Shown: in pieces, positions 50,367 to 61,277 of the stretch
Position numbering within the stretch: the stretch's first letter is position 1
How the letters are laid out: each line of letters begins with the position of its first letter
Source of the DNA: Oidiodendron maius Zn
Taxonomy: Eukaryota; Ascomycota; Leotiomycetes; Myxotrichaceae
Assembly (NCBI GenBank): GCA_000827325.1
Contig: KN832873.1
Span: forward strand, 1,564,245 to 1,628,244
DNA: 64,000 nucleotides
Direction of reading: 5' to 3'
Position numbers and translations under genes: made by a program
The notes under the pieces: generated by a model
What the model saw: the letters and a program-made list of their open reading frames with translations, nothing else
What the model was told of the DNA's origin: nothing
Databases searched by the model: none

Positions 50367-51489
50367 GATCCTAATCCTCCACCGAACGGTGGACGTGAGG
50401 ATAGCTTGAAGTGGAGATGCGCAGTCTGGTCGAACGGCGAGAACTGGCGAGCGGGAGTCTCTGTTAGCAGGATGGGCTCGAGCTGCGCGCGGCCGTCATG
50501 AAGCAGGCAGAGACGACAAAGTCGAGGTGGCGAAGAAAGAGGAGGAAGGCAAGACGCAGCTGAAGACGAAGTTGCGGACACAGGAAACCACCGAGACGCA
50601 GCATTTGGGGTCAAATTCGGGGGAGCTTGGTCTGTGCCCAACGCCGGCCGTGAGTCTATCCGAAAACCCAAATTTAGCGCTTGGCCTGTTGCAGTTAGCT
50701 CCCGCCAGATTACCGTGGGAAATACCCCAGATTACATGGTAAATTACCGTCCAGACGAAGTTTTATACGGAATTCGGCATGTGTGAACCCCGTATCAATC
50801 CCCTCCCCCAATGGCGCCCCCCGGAGCACAGCAGGCGGGTACCAGTCGTTATTCGGGGAGGCTTGCCCGTATTTAGCGGTGCTGGGGTTGCTCAGTATAC
50901 GTGTAATTATATGGCATGGCTGTATCTCAAATACTTAAGAGGTGCGACGGTATTACTTCTTGTCGATCCGATAAAGAGGCACCCGGGGTCTATGCCTATC
51001 TCTCGGGCTGTTCACATCCCATGCCTTCAACCCTCTTCTATAATTGTCAGCTCTTTACCAGTGTTCAAACAGAGTCTCCTCTCATTGATCGTCATCTGTC
51101 AGATCAGACCTATCCTAAGCCTTATCCCCAGCTACAGATCCGGGCGTGAATTTCATTTCCCTCCTATTTATCCCCTTATCAGCACGGGTGGATCTGATTT
51201 TTGAGATGTGATACGGGATTATACCATACAACCCTGCCTCATTTTGTATGCAGAAGGGTCACTCACTTCTCTCAAATATGTGATTTGCAATCCGGCCATT
51301 GTGCTCCTCTAGGCGAAGTCGTCTGCAAGATAAAATTCCATTCACAGGCTAGGTAGCTCTGTCCCCAGTGAACGCCGAGGCAAAAGATCAATCAACGCCT
51401 CAGAACAGCCAAAGACACAGTCAATATAGCCCAAGAGCAGAGTCCCCGGTTCTTCTCTTCACACTTTTCTAGACTAGCTCCTAGGCAAT
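50367..51489. other. Intergenic region upstream of velB
   Basis: The proximal part (50367-50700) is probably velB 5' UTR/promoter. The distal part has no supported gene (a + strand frame at 50779-51204 lacks recognisable features). Confidence 0.5.
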
Positions 51490-52055
51490 CTACTTCTTTC
51501 CTCCAATCACCCCGCTGAACCACTCTTTTCCCTTGTCCGCAAGTCCAACCTCCCTGGGCACCGTCCCTCTGTCCCCAAGTCCTCTCTTCCTCTCGGCCTC
51601 GCCCTCTGGCATCTGGCTTGCGTCCTCCGAAGGTCGGAATACGTTCGCGGCGCCTCCTCGGCCCACGTGTGTGTCATTACCTGTCTCAGTTCGTGGGTGC
51701 GCCACCACGTCCTGAGCACGGCGTGTTGTCTCCGGGTCCGAGTTCTTCGCCATGTTTCCACTGCCGCCGCGGCCTGTTGTGAAGACTTCTGTTTTCAAAG
51801 TAGGAGTTTCGAGTGAGACAGGAGAGATATTACCAGTGCCAGTGGCAATGTTACCTAAGTGGCCTTAGCAACAAATATGGCCAGGTTTTATATTCAGGAG
51901 GGGAGGTTTTGAGAGAGGGACAATGCATCGCAGAGATATTGATAGCAAGATATGAGCGGGAGCTTACCAGCACCGCCTCGGCCATGAGACAGGTTGCGCC
52001 TCGAAGAAGAGGAGCTTCGACGGCCATGCGTCATCTCGGCCGGAATTGCAGCCAT
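51490..52055 (-). CDS. DUF3602 family small protein (GRGGAGN repeats)
   Basis: Small hydrophilic protein of 135 aa, exons 51968-52055, 51834-51854 and 51490-51788. Exon 2 is only 21 bp, flanked by a 113-bp intron (GTAAGC...CTTAG) and a 45-bp one (GTAATA...AACAG). Spliced, it reads SHGRGGAGNIATGTE-VFTTGRGGSGNM and later HVGRGGAANVF. That gives three copies of the GRGG-(A/S)-(G/A)-N motif that defines DUF3602. It has no signal peptide or membrane segment. The C-terminus is EWFSGVIGGKK. Function is unknown in the family; it is fungal-specific and small members are common. ATG at 52055 is preceded by CTACC. Confidence 0.88.
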
Positions 52056-53105
52056 GGTAGATATTGCGATGTGATATAGGCAATCGCGTTGTCGATGGTC
52101 TTGAACTCAGAGCTTATCCTACGTCCTGGCGCTCTCCCCAATGATAATGGAGCCCAGGTCGAGCGGGGCAAACGAACGTTGACGGACACCGCAAGTACGA
52201 CGCAGTTAGACGAAACCAGCAAATTTGAAGTCGACCCTGTCAGCAATACAAGAGAGCTGAGGGGAAGTTGAAAGTCAAAGAGACGCCAAACGGACAGGGC
52301 CGACGTATCAATTGCGCTCTGAGTTGTTACGCCCGTGTGACAAGAACTCGGGCGTGGGTGACGCGATCAGCGATGTTGCAATTTCGTCTCGCTCAAAATC
52401 ATCAGGGAAAAGATGGAACGGCAACGCGCAGGGCCAAGTATCTGCGGAAAAATCTATGGGGAAATGAACATAAATGTGGAATTAATGGTAAGGTCAATAT
52501 CAATAATGGGATCAAAAATCGATCTCCAGTCGTTGGGAAATGATGCCGGCCAAAATTAGCAGGAAAAAGCTTTCCCCTCACGTTCCGCCCCTCTTACGTT
52601 TTTGGCCCCGCCAAACCTTGGCATCGGGACCGAATTTGATCCCCTCGGGCTTAGGTAAGAGCAACTCCATCTGCATCTATATTTGTGCGTGAGATATTAA
52701 TTCTCTAGAGACGCTTGAATAAAGGGAAAATATCCTAACTTTTCAAGCACTCGGAGCTTCAACAAATCACTCTCTATCAACTCTACTCTGCAACGCTGGG
52801 GGGCGACATCAAACAAGCGAGTCCGGGGCTAGGGAATATTTACTGGTTGACAGAGCCTCTCTTGCCCTCTGTCCTCATGTTTACTCTAGATCATCGGTCG
52901 TTAAAGCAATAATCACAATTAATAGCCGGCCACGATAAAATTCTTTTTTGACGGAATTTTCTAGGTCTTCGGAATTCAGCCTGTCGTTTGCCACATGGCA
53001 CATGGCCCTCTTTTGGCCGTCTCCATCTCCGTCCCCGTCCACCTCCACCTCCACATGTCCTCCATTTTTGCACCAAATTTCATGACTGGTAGAAGGCCAT
53101 GAACC
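52056..53105. other. Intergenic region, DUF3602 gene / MBOAT gene
   Basis: No supported gene. It includes the DUF3602 promoter and the MBOAT 3' side. Confidence 0.5.
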
Positions 53106-54866
53106 TTAAAGAGCAAGTCCACTCTCCCACCAGTGCTTTCCCCTATACCAGGAGCCCCTAATGTATCCACTCCAGCACCACCACCCATCCCCCCCAACAC
53201 CGAGTCCCAGGCCCCGGAATAGGCTGACGGGGACGGCCTCGTTCAACCATGAACCTCCTCTGGCTACGTCATCCGCAAATAATGGCCCTGTGACTCGGAA
53301 CCAAGTGAAGGTAAATACAAAATTTCCTATTTGTCTTATGGACTTCGGGATTTTCACAAGCCAGGGACGGAAAACCACGCAGAAGCTCGTTTGGAAAATG
53401 ATGCCAAGGGCGTGCAAGAGAAAAAAGATGAACATCCACCAAGGATTCGTGTGTTGAAATTGAGCTATCGAGATGCATGCATGGATGAATCCCGAAATCG
53501 CAAATGCGATGAAACGGCCTGCCAATTTAGCAGTTATGGACCCCTCAGTTAAGTATCTGCGCTCAATTAGATAGTCCACGGGCGTGGAGAAGAATATGCG
53601 GAGTCTCTGATGCCATAAATTACCCCAGAACCCGCCCAGTCCACTGTTTAAGACGGCCATTGGACTGCCCCACGTCGTAGGCAGACGCCATGGTTCTGCA
53701 ACTACGCCAAGCAGCCGCGGGCCAATAAGTGACAGCGCCAAATCCTGAAGAACAAATGCAAATTGGAGTGGGACGGCAAAGCCAAAGGTACAAGAGAAAA
53801 TATATCTATACGACCAGACCAAGTATGGGGAGAGGTTCTTGAGATGTGACGGGAGTTCATACGTGCAGGGCCCGAAGACAAAGTAAGGATCCTTCATCTG
53901 CAAAGTTTTATTGGCGTCGAGCAGAAGGTAGCAGATGGCCAACTGAGGCAGTCGATACCTGATGAGCGCACGGGTGCTTGGAAGTATGCGGTTGCAAGTC
54001 CTCTTTGACAGGCATTGCTTGCCCGGCTCTCCGAGCTGGTGCTTTACGAAGTCTGGCAGATCGGGTATTGTGGGAATTGCCCAGTTCCAACCCGCTCCTC
54101 GAGTGTTGGAGAGTAAGTCGATAACCCAAGGTATCCTTTCTAGAAGGCTATCTGGGTATTTTTCCCAGTAGTATTCGAATTCATCCTGCTCACCACTCGA
54201 AACACATCCATATTCTAGCTCGCTGGGGCACATCTCTGACAGTGGAATAGTTCGAGCTGTGATTTCTCTATCTGACTCTCCATTTTCAACTCGGCGGCGC
54301 TGTCTTGGACTTTTGCCACGATCAAAGAGCACAATAGTCTCGCGTTTGTCATTAATAATCGGCGTATCGAGTTCGTACTTCTGCGACTGGTCACTAATTT
54401 GAATATTATCGTCCTTCTCCGATAGGGGGTTCTCGATTTTCTTCCCCCTTTTCCCGCATATATTTTCTTTTTTCCGTCTTTGCACCCTCTTTGCTTCAAA
54501 TTGAGGCTTGCAACATACCAGCCAAGTCGACGTAAGTGCAATAATAAGCCCTGAGGCCCCGCCAGCTAGAGCAGCAACTCCCACATTCCCACTGCTCGTC
54601 TCGAGAAGTACTTTCAATTGAAACATAATTATGGTTGTTGCAACTGGCCATCTCGCGGCGTACAGAACCGGTGAGTGTGTGTGCGGTATGCAGAGATATA
54701 CGAAGAGCAAGCCGAGGCCGTAGAAGAAATATGGGAAGACAAACGGTCGAACTACGCCTTCTTCGACCCGCAACGCGAATACCTCTTCATACTTGGCCTC
54801 GACTTCGTGGTGATTGGGAGCAGGTCCATAGTCAGTAAGGTGAGGAAAGACTAATTCGGAAGGCAT
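53106..54866 (-). CDS. Wax-synthase-like membrane O-acyltransferase (MBOAT superfamily)
   Basis: Multi-pass acyltransferase-like protein of 586 aa, single exon. ATG at 54866 (MPSELVFPHLTDYG); upstream starts are TTG only. Hydrophobic segments lie at about 45-70, 75-95, 100-130, 275-300, 330-365, 440-470 and 475-500. A cytosolic charged loop (about 135-260, KKENICGKRGKK and similar) separates the first three from the rest. The wax-synthase domain signature is visible at about 405-430, GFWGNLWHQRLRIFF, with the conserved His in a later helix (SGFIHACISI). The same domain is found in fungal acetyltransferases that modify secondary metabolites, but no biosynthetic cluster is seen nearby. The last 40 residues are unusually Gly/Trp-rich. 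Substrate unknown. Confidence 0.85.
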   Translation of the reverse strand: MPSELVFPHLTDYGPAPNHHEVEAKYEEVFALRVEEGVVRPFVFPYFFYGLGLLFVYLCIPHTHSPVLYAARWPVATTIIMFQLKVLLETSSGNVGVAALAGGASGLIIALTSTWLVCCKPQFEAKRVQRRKKENICGKRGKKIENPLSEKDDNIQISDQSQKYELDTPIINDKRETIVLFDRGKSPRQRRRVENGESDREITARTIPLSEMCPSELEYGCVSSGEQDEFEYYWEKYPDSLLERIPWVIDLLSNTRGAGWNWAIPTIPDLPDFVKHQLGEPGKQCLSKRTCNRILPSTRALIRYRLPQLAICYLLLDANKTLQMKDPYFVFGPCTYELPSHLKNLSPYLVWSYRYIFSCTFGFAVPLQFAFVLQDLALSLIGPRLLGVVAEPWRLPTTWGSPMAVLNSGLGGFWGNLWHQRLRIFFSTPVDYLIERRYLTEGSITAKLAGRFIAFAISGFIHACISIAQFQHTNPWWMFIFFLLHALGIIFQTSFCVVFRPWLVKIPKSIRQIGNFVFTFTWFRVTGPLFADDVARGGSWLNEAVPVSLFRGLGLGVGGDGWWCWSGYIRGSWYRGKHWWESGLAL

Positions 54867-57034
54867 AGACCCAAAATTTGATATATTTAAAACGAAAGAC
54901 AAGAGATGCGGCGCAAAGGGGCGTTTGGTAATGAATGAATTGAAGTAAGAAGTAGAAGTTAGAGAATAACAACACGCAGATATGCTGCTGAAGTCTCAAT
55001 GGATTAAGAGTTCCATGAGAAATTATACTGGATCTTTCGCCATCGAACCTACCTCCTGGGGCTGCCATATCCAGAGTGACTGCCAAAGCCTGCCTTCCGC
55101 CTGCTCTAATGACGCCATGTATTCAGCTAGTATAGGATTTTGTACTCCTTTTCCTTCGTAAACACTTGCATATTGAAGGAACCATATTCTTTTGCCCAGA
55201 ACTGCCTCGCCTTCTGAGCCAAGGAATTGCCTAGCAAACTTTCAGCAAGCAACAACCTATCACTCACGATTCTAGATTATACAGTTATAGAAGGGTGGGA
55301 ATTTCAATTCTCAACTCATATGAAATTGTAACTCTATTAACATTTACAGCTATTCAAGAATTTGTCAATGAAGCGGAATAGATCAAATGAGCCCATGTCC
55401 AGGTTCCGGTTGATACCGCGGACCAACCTCTCCCCCCTTTTCGGACTTCAATCCTATATAGGCAAAAGTTTGGAGATGACCACTCAGAGGCCGTCTTTGC
55501 TTTAGAAACGCATGTACGAAGGCGTATTTCTCTTCCAAAAGTTAACAGTCACGGGTCGCATTGATTATGAGGCTCTAAGTAATGGTCAATCCGACTTGGA
55601 TTCTAGAACTCCTCCTCATGGGCCGCACCGATTTTGTTTCCCCGTGAAATATTGAGAAAGACTGCAGCATACCTTTCTGGATACTTGCATCACAAACATG
55701 ACAAACATTGCAGTACAGGGGTTGGCCGTCATGCACGGCTGAGTGAGCAATCCGGTACCTCGACGGGATATTGAATTTTGCACATTATTATTCGACATCC
55801 TTGCTCCATGGAAGGGTCATGCCCTTGGCGCCGCCGTCGCCAGGGCCTTGACTCTCTCGCGGGCTGGCGGGAGAAGTCGCGTCGACTATTCTGTAGATAG
55901 ATTAATATTTTGAGGTGGTGGTTGCGTGAGGCTTCACCGCAAGATGGCCCTGACCCGGGACGGGTTCGCTGGCCCTTTCTGATGCCCTCCTTCCTCTCCT
56001 GACGGGGTGAAACCCATTGCACCTGCGGCGTTCTTTTTCTTTTTCGTTTGAGACCAGACCAACGGCGTCGCAAGGTCGGTAAAGGTCGGTTCGGAGTGGA
56101 CAGCGGACTGGCGGCGGCCGATCCATGTTTGCCGAATCACTCCATGTCAATGATCTTTTGGCGCCGCGATTTGACGGGGGTGTATACTAATCTAAACCCG
56201 TTCAGCGTGCGAGATGTAGCGCCGGAAGAAGCATCGGGATGACCCCCGTATCAGATACAGGGATCTACGCCAGTATTTGGCACACGGGTAACGGAGGTAC
56301 AGTAGAGCTAATGCGAGTGGACGATAAGACGGATAAGAAGATGTAAATCTGGGGTGACGCGGCTGTATGGGACGGGGTGGGTCCGCATGCAGAGTTGGAG
56401 AAAGGGGTTGGAGGTTTGCCGACTGTCTGTAGATGCCGCAGCCGGTCCGTTCTGGTGGTGGAGGAAGGTATTCATCCGATGTGCGGCGATTCATAATCCG
56501 ATTAAGGAATCAGTCCGAGGTGTGGTGGGAGATACAATAACCTTTTAGAGAATGGCTGCTGTAGCATGGCCTGCCCTTGAATCACTTGAACACCGACGCC
56601 CGGCCAAAGAGGAATCGAAAGGTTCCTCTGTGGCTCGATGGCGTAGCAGCTGGGATCGATGCTCTCTGCATCTCGAGGGTGTGGACTGTAAGCCCTACGG
56701 ACTAGCCGACGGCTGACAGTACAGTACAGGTGGTCTACGCAAATGAGACACCGGGCGGGACGGTGGAAGCTTGAACCGAATTCGGATATATACATCGACA
56801 ATAAAACGCCGGGTTTCTTTCGTGAAAGTAATTCTAGCCGACCCGAGAGAGCGTATCAAAGGCGCCATGTGGGGAACGAACTGTGTGCAATCCAGCGTTA
56901 GCCAAAAGCTAGCCTACCCGATCCAACTCAGTAGTGCGTTAGCCGTCACTTTCAATGTCAACCCCCCAACCCGAATACGCCAGTAAGAAATATCCCCCGT
57001 TCCGCCTTGCCATATCCCGGTAGAGTATCATTGT
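54867..57034. other. 2.2-kb intergenic region, MBOAT 5' side / bZIP 3' side
   Basis: Only short ORFs, none protein-like by composition or neighbour conservation that I can see. AT-rich around 55130-55400. Confidence 0.5.
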
Positions 57035-57937
57035 TCAAACAGCTGCCACTTCATCGTCGACGTTCAGACTGGCTTCGGATTCCGGGGTAGCAGTCCCAGA
57101 GTCTGCCGTATGCCTCTGCTCGCCCGTCGCGGGGTCCAGGCTGGTGATTGGCATTTTGACGGCCAGGATACCTTCGATGTCCCGCTTGAGCTCATCCGCG
57201 CGCTCCAGTAAGCCCCTTACACTATCCTGCATCTTTCGATTGAAGTCCACACACTGGGCCAACTCCTGCCGCAGCTCCTCCATCTGTCTCTTGCTGCGCT
57301 CTCGGAAGGCAAGCTGTGCGGCGCGATTCTGCTGTCGTCGTCGCTCAAGTGCCTGCAAAACTGCTACTCAGCAAGTTGTCCATTGCATTTCAGTAGTAAC
57401 CCAGAATATCTCTTACCTCGCCAGAGGGTGGTTTCCGGGCCTTGCGCTGAGTTGGTGGCCGAGGATCTGGTGGCAACGGGACTTTGGCTCGTTTCGGTGG
57501 CTCCATATCTGGCGATGCCACATGATCTATCGACGGCCATATCTGTTTCCCAGATGCCCATGTGCCTGGTTGATCTGATCTGATACTTCGAGAACTCGAA
57601 TTCCTTTGGGGAAGGGTAGTCTCGAACTGGAAGTTCAATATTAGACTCCGGAATTGTAGACCGAGGGGAAATTGAATGACGAAAACACGAGCAGGAACAG
57701 GAGTGTGAAATCTCGTGCGCTCAAGCAGGTGCGTAAACTGAACACGCACAAATAAAGGAACAGGAATGGGCATACTGGGTAAGGAGCTTCTAGAGGAGCT
57801 TCTAGAGGAGCTTCTAGAGGAGTTTCGGCATAGGTACCAGGATAATCAATTGAGCCTGTATGGGACAAGTTGTAGAGGCTGGGGTCCCAGAAATCGTCCT
57901 GATTGAAGCGGGCAGACATGACTTGAAGTGAATCCAT
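57035..57937 (-). CDS. bZIP transcription factor, Yap/PAP1 type
   Basis: Small DNA-binding regulator of 229 aa, exons 57776-57937, 57417-57626 and 57035-57352. Introns are 149 and 64 bp; all joins are in phase 0 (APYP-FETTLPQ; KPPSGE-ALERRRQQ). The basic region ERRRQQNRAAQLAFRERSKR contains N-x-x-A-Q-x-x-F-R, the fungal PAP1/Yap signature. It is followed by a leucine-zipper-like heptad (MEELRQELAQCVDFNRKM...LLERADELKRD). The N-terminus carries a tandem tetrapeptide (LEAP, three copies) encoded by a 12-bp minisatellite. The redox cysteine-rich domains of Yap1 are not present, so an oxidative stress role should not be assumed. It is probably nuclear. The gene borders a long non-genic stretch on its 5' side. 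Confidence 0.92.
57784..57819 (-). repeat. 12-bp minisatellite coding LEAP
   Basis: Three perfect copies of GAGCTTCTAGAG (on +) plus a diverged partial copy, in exon 1 of the bZIP gene. The unit is four codons, so copy changes keep the frame. Confidence 0.95.
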
Positions 57938-60900
57938 CTTCTCGCAAGCAACGCAGTGGGAAGGTCGCGAAGTAATAAATTGTGCAACTCAAGGCTGAGC
58001 GGTCTGCAACGGCCAGTCAATATATCTCTCAGCCTTGCTGAGAGGCCGCTATGATCCATGGTACTTGGACGGCCGGGGCCTGAACCCGTGGCATCGCAGG
58101 GGCAGGGTATTGCTGCACTCCTGACGGACTTAAGCCAAGGGACACTCATGCCCAGGTCCTGGACATCAGCATCCATGCCGCCGTAGCTCAGACATGGCGT
58201 CCTCACGCCACGGGCTTTGAAGGCGCCGGTATCTACAGAGTGTCCGGCGGGTCATTCTTTTCCTTTGTGGCTAGCACGTTTGGATTGACCACTTAAGACT
58301 TCTGTCAGGCTCGCTTAAATGACGCTTGCCCACTCCGGAATTGGCTTTGACCGCTGCGGTGAAGTTTGCCCGCAGGAACGGGACAGCGGTTGCTTTGGGC
58401 TACTGCCTAGCCTACCGCATCATCATGAGCTATGGAACGCCGGAGAGACAAATGCGAACGGCCCAGCGGAGCATACGCAACAGGACGCGATCCTGGGAGC
58501 GCATGGAGATGACGGCGCCTGGCCCTGCAAGTGGAGAGCGCCACAGTGACAGTCGGACAGGGGCCACGGCGAAGAGCGGCGAGGACCGTGGGAGAAGAAG
58601 TCTCTAAGACCCCAATCAGGCCACTGCAGCTTCTAGCAGATGTGGCAGAGGATGAAGTTGAACATGTGGAGAGCAAGGCCCTTCACGTAAGCCCTTAGAA
58701 ATAAGTTTCCTATCGATCTATGCGTTTGACTGGCTGCATGCTAGACCGGCTGATTCCGGCTGTCAAGCAACACGATCTCTCTTGACATTGTGCTACCGCT
58801 GCTTGTATGCTGGGCTAGTTTAGGTTTACTAGTTTTGTGTTTGCTAGACCTTTTTCAGTTCGTATCAGAATCGGGCACTACAGTCCCAGGGAGCCTCTCG
58901 CGACCTCATCTGCTCGTGTGCCAGGCCTGACAAGCCTGCGCATAACGCAGCGCCAGGTTTGGCACCATTACGCACGGATAAGAGGCGAACAGAACCTCAA
59001 AAGTGCATAAACCTTCTAGTGGTTGCCATCATACGTCTAGTGACTTAACTGCCGCGAGCCGTCATGAACTAGCCCACCTCTGGGATCCCGGAGAGGCGTG
59101 CTGGAGCCGTTTGACTCTCTACCCCACGTTCCAATAAGCATGTGCAGATCCTCAATTACTGGACGTTGCCCTGGATCCTCCATGTTCTAGAGTGCAGTGT
59201 GTGAGCGAGACAGCTCTGCCCGCCCACCCATGGATTGAAGAGAATACCGCCTTCTAAATTTGGGCCTTGTTCTAGGTATTCTATCACTTTATATATGCTA
59301 CCATAGTCACCTTTGTAAGCTATCTTTCCTACCACGTGCAGCGCCGACTTCTTCCCTAGGGACTCGGTTTTCCGATACGGCTATGATCCGCATGCCTAAG
59401 GTAAATATGATTACCGTCCGCAATTTCGCACCCCTCGAGTCTGTACTCGATCTTACTTGTCACTGCCTTGAATCTGGTAGGTGGGCAAGAGAAATAGTTG
59501 AGCCGGGACGAGTTCTATTATAAGGGGGAGACCTTTAAGGTCGTCATTGTGAGGCTTTGAGACCCATTCAAGCCTCCTCTGATCGAACCATGTACCCAGT
59601 GGCTGCCCTGGCCTACCCGACCCATGCTTTAAGTAATGCATAGGGGATCAGCAGTGCAGCTAACAGGCAGCCTGGAGCATCTTGCAGGCACCCTGGAGGG
59701 CGCTAAAGCTCAAATGGATGGCTTGAGCGTCCTCGTGGCCAGCAGAAGCTTGCAGGTATGGTGAGCAGAACCAGGCAAGCCGATAATATAAGAGAGGTCG
59801 TTCTGCTATATTTCGGATGACTAAATTGCGATTTCGTGATAGGGGTCAGTGTTGATTGCCCCAAAGGATCCAGGGTCGCTAACCCCCTGAGACCTCTGTA
59901 CCAGCCTAACTCCTGCACTTGACTGGCTCCGGACATCTTATTAAGGGGGCTGCCCAGTTATATAGAGAGCTACAAGATCTCCCAGCCTTGAAAGACGATG
60001 CAGTTTCTCGACATGTCCCATCTAGAGGCACTGCCATATGGCGACGTCCTGGAGCGGTATCTAGTTGCTGCTCTGCAGGACTAGTAGCTGATCCATCCGA
60101 ACCAAGCGATATCAATATATCGCGTCTTTGCGTTTGCCGCCGTCATCCACTACTACTCCTTCATGCACGACCTGTCCAAAGGCCTTCCCTTCCTCCAACT
60201 CATGTCCCGCGCATAAGCGTACTCGAAACTGTCAGCATCTTCACGCTCAGCAGTGCAATATCCTGAGGTGATGCAGTGACTTTTGGTTATGGGCGAGATC
60301 CGACGTAACGAGGTGTTGGTCACTCTATTTTGCGACACTGGTGACTCAGTTCTGTCTCACGCGGGTCCCATATATATTGACGGATGAAGATAGCATAATG
60401 GATGTATCGACAAAGCTAGAGCTCTTACACATCCCCGATTGCCATGGGTTTCAGGAGTGCAGATGCAAGATTTTGGGCTGTCAACGGCGACCATGAGGCG
60501 AGGAGGTTGGAGACCACGTTGCCATAGCCATCTTCAACGTTTAGCTAAGTTGTGGACTGCCTTACCGAACTATGCAGATGTAACCGTGCATGAGTGCTAG
60601 GTAGACGTCCATTTAGAACATGCTCTTTTCAACTGCATAATAGAGACTACGCAAAAGCATTCTATGCCGACCATAGCCTAGCTGTTATTTAAGAGAAGAT
60701 CGAGAAGGAGCAAACTTGAGACTGCATCGGCTGAAGAAGGACCACATTATCATGGAATACCCCTACGTTTGCAACTTCACGAGGCTCCCAGTGATGGAGG
60801 ACCACCGGTATATATTACCGCCCATTTAAATTGTAGTTGGATGTGTTAGGAACATGAACTCAATAAGACCTACTCTCAAATAATACATCGTCGGGGGCCA

Positions 60901-61277
60901 GTTCTGTGTAGCTCAACTGGAACAGTATTTGGTGTCCGTATGAAGTTAAATCCGTACCGCTCTTAAACACGATATGTCCTTCGAGTAGCCAAGAGATAAT
61001 AAACTGACCGAGAAATTTAAATCTTTAAAGGCCATAGAAGCGAGACCGGCCGTATTGAAAGCTCCGTACTATCCTCTGCGACTTCCTTTCCCCCCTTAGT
61101 CTAAGATTCACTCCAAGCCATGTACTGCCTAGTCAATTTATCAAACAGCTATTATTTATTCGTTCTCTCATTTCCATATATCCGTACTTTACTCTAATTC
61201 TAAACAGTTGTTATGAAGGGCCTTTGACCACACATGGAACAGGATGAGACAAAAATCAACCATCAAAATTCTATTCG
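57938..61277. other. 3.3-kb stretch without an intact gene
   Basis: No open frame here is both ATG-started and protein-like over its length. Short protein-like fragments occur: + strand 58326-58607 (RNGTAVALGYCLAYRIIMS), - strand about 59047-59180 (DPGQRPVIEDLHMLIGTWG) and - strand 59453-59936. They may be remnants of decayed genes, single exons of an unrecognised gene, or chance. No terminal repeats, transposase or reverse transcriptase were recognised. Confidence 0.45.

Noticed and set aside
50779-51204. 141-aa open frame on the + strand
   Set aside because: No ATG context, domain or splice signals that support it; its basic composition looks random.
57814-58206. 130-aa open frame on the - strand overlapping the bZIP start
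   Set aside because: Its 3' part reads the bZIP first exon in the wrong frame; the upstream part is better explained as 5' UTR.
60907-60920. tRNA-like A-box (TGTAGCTCAACTGG)
   Set aside because: No matching B-box or acceptor-stem pairing downstream, so no tRNA can be drawn.
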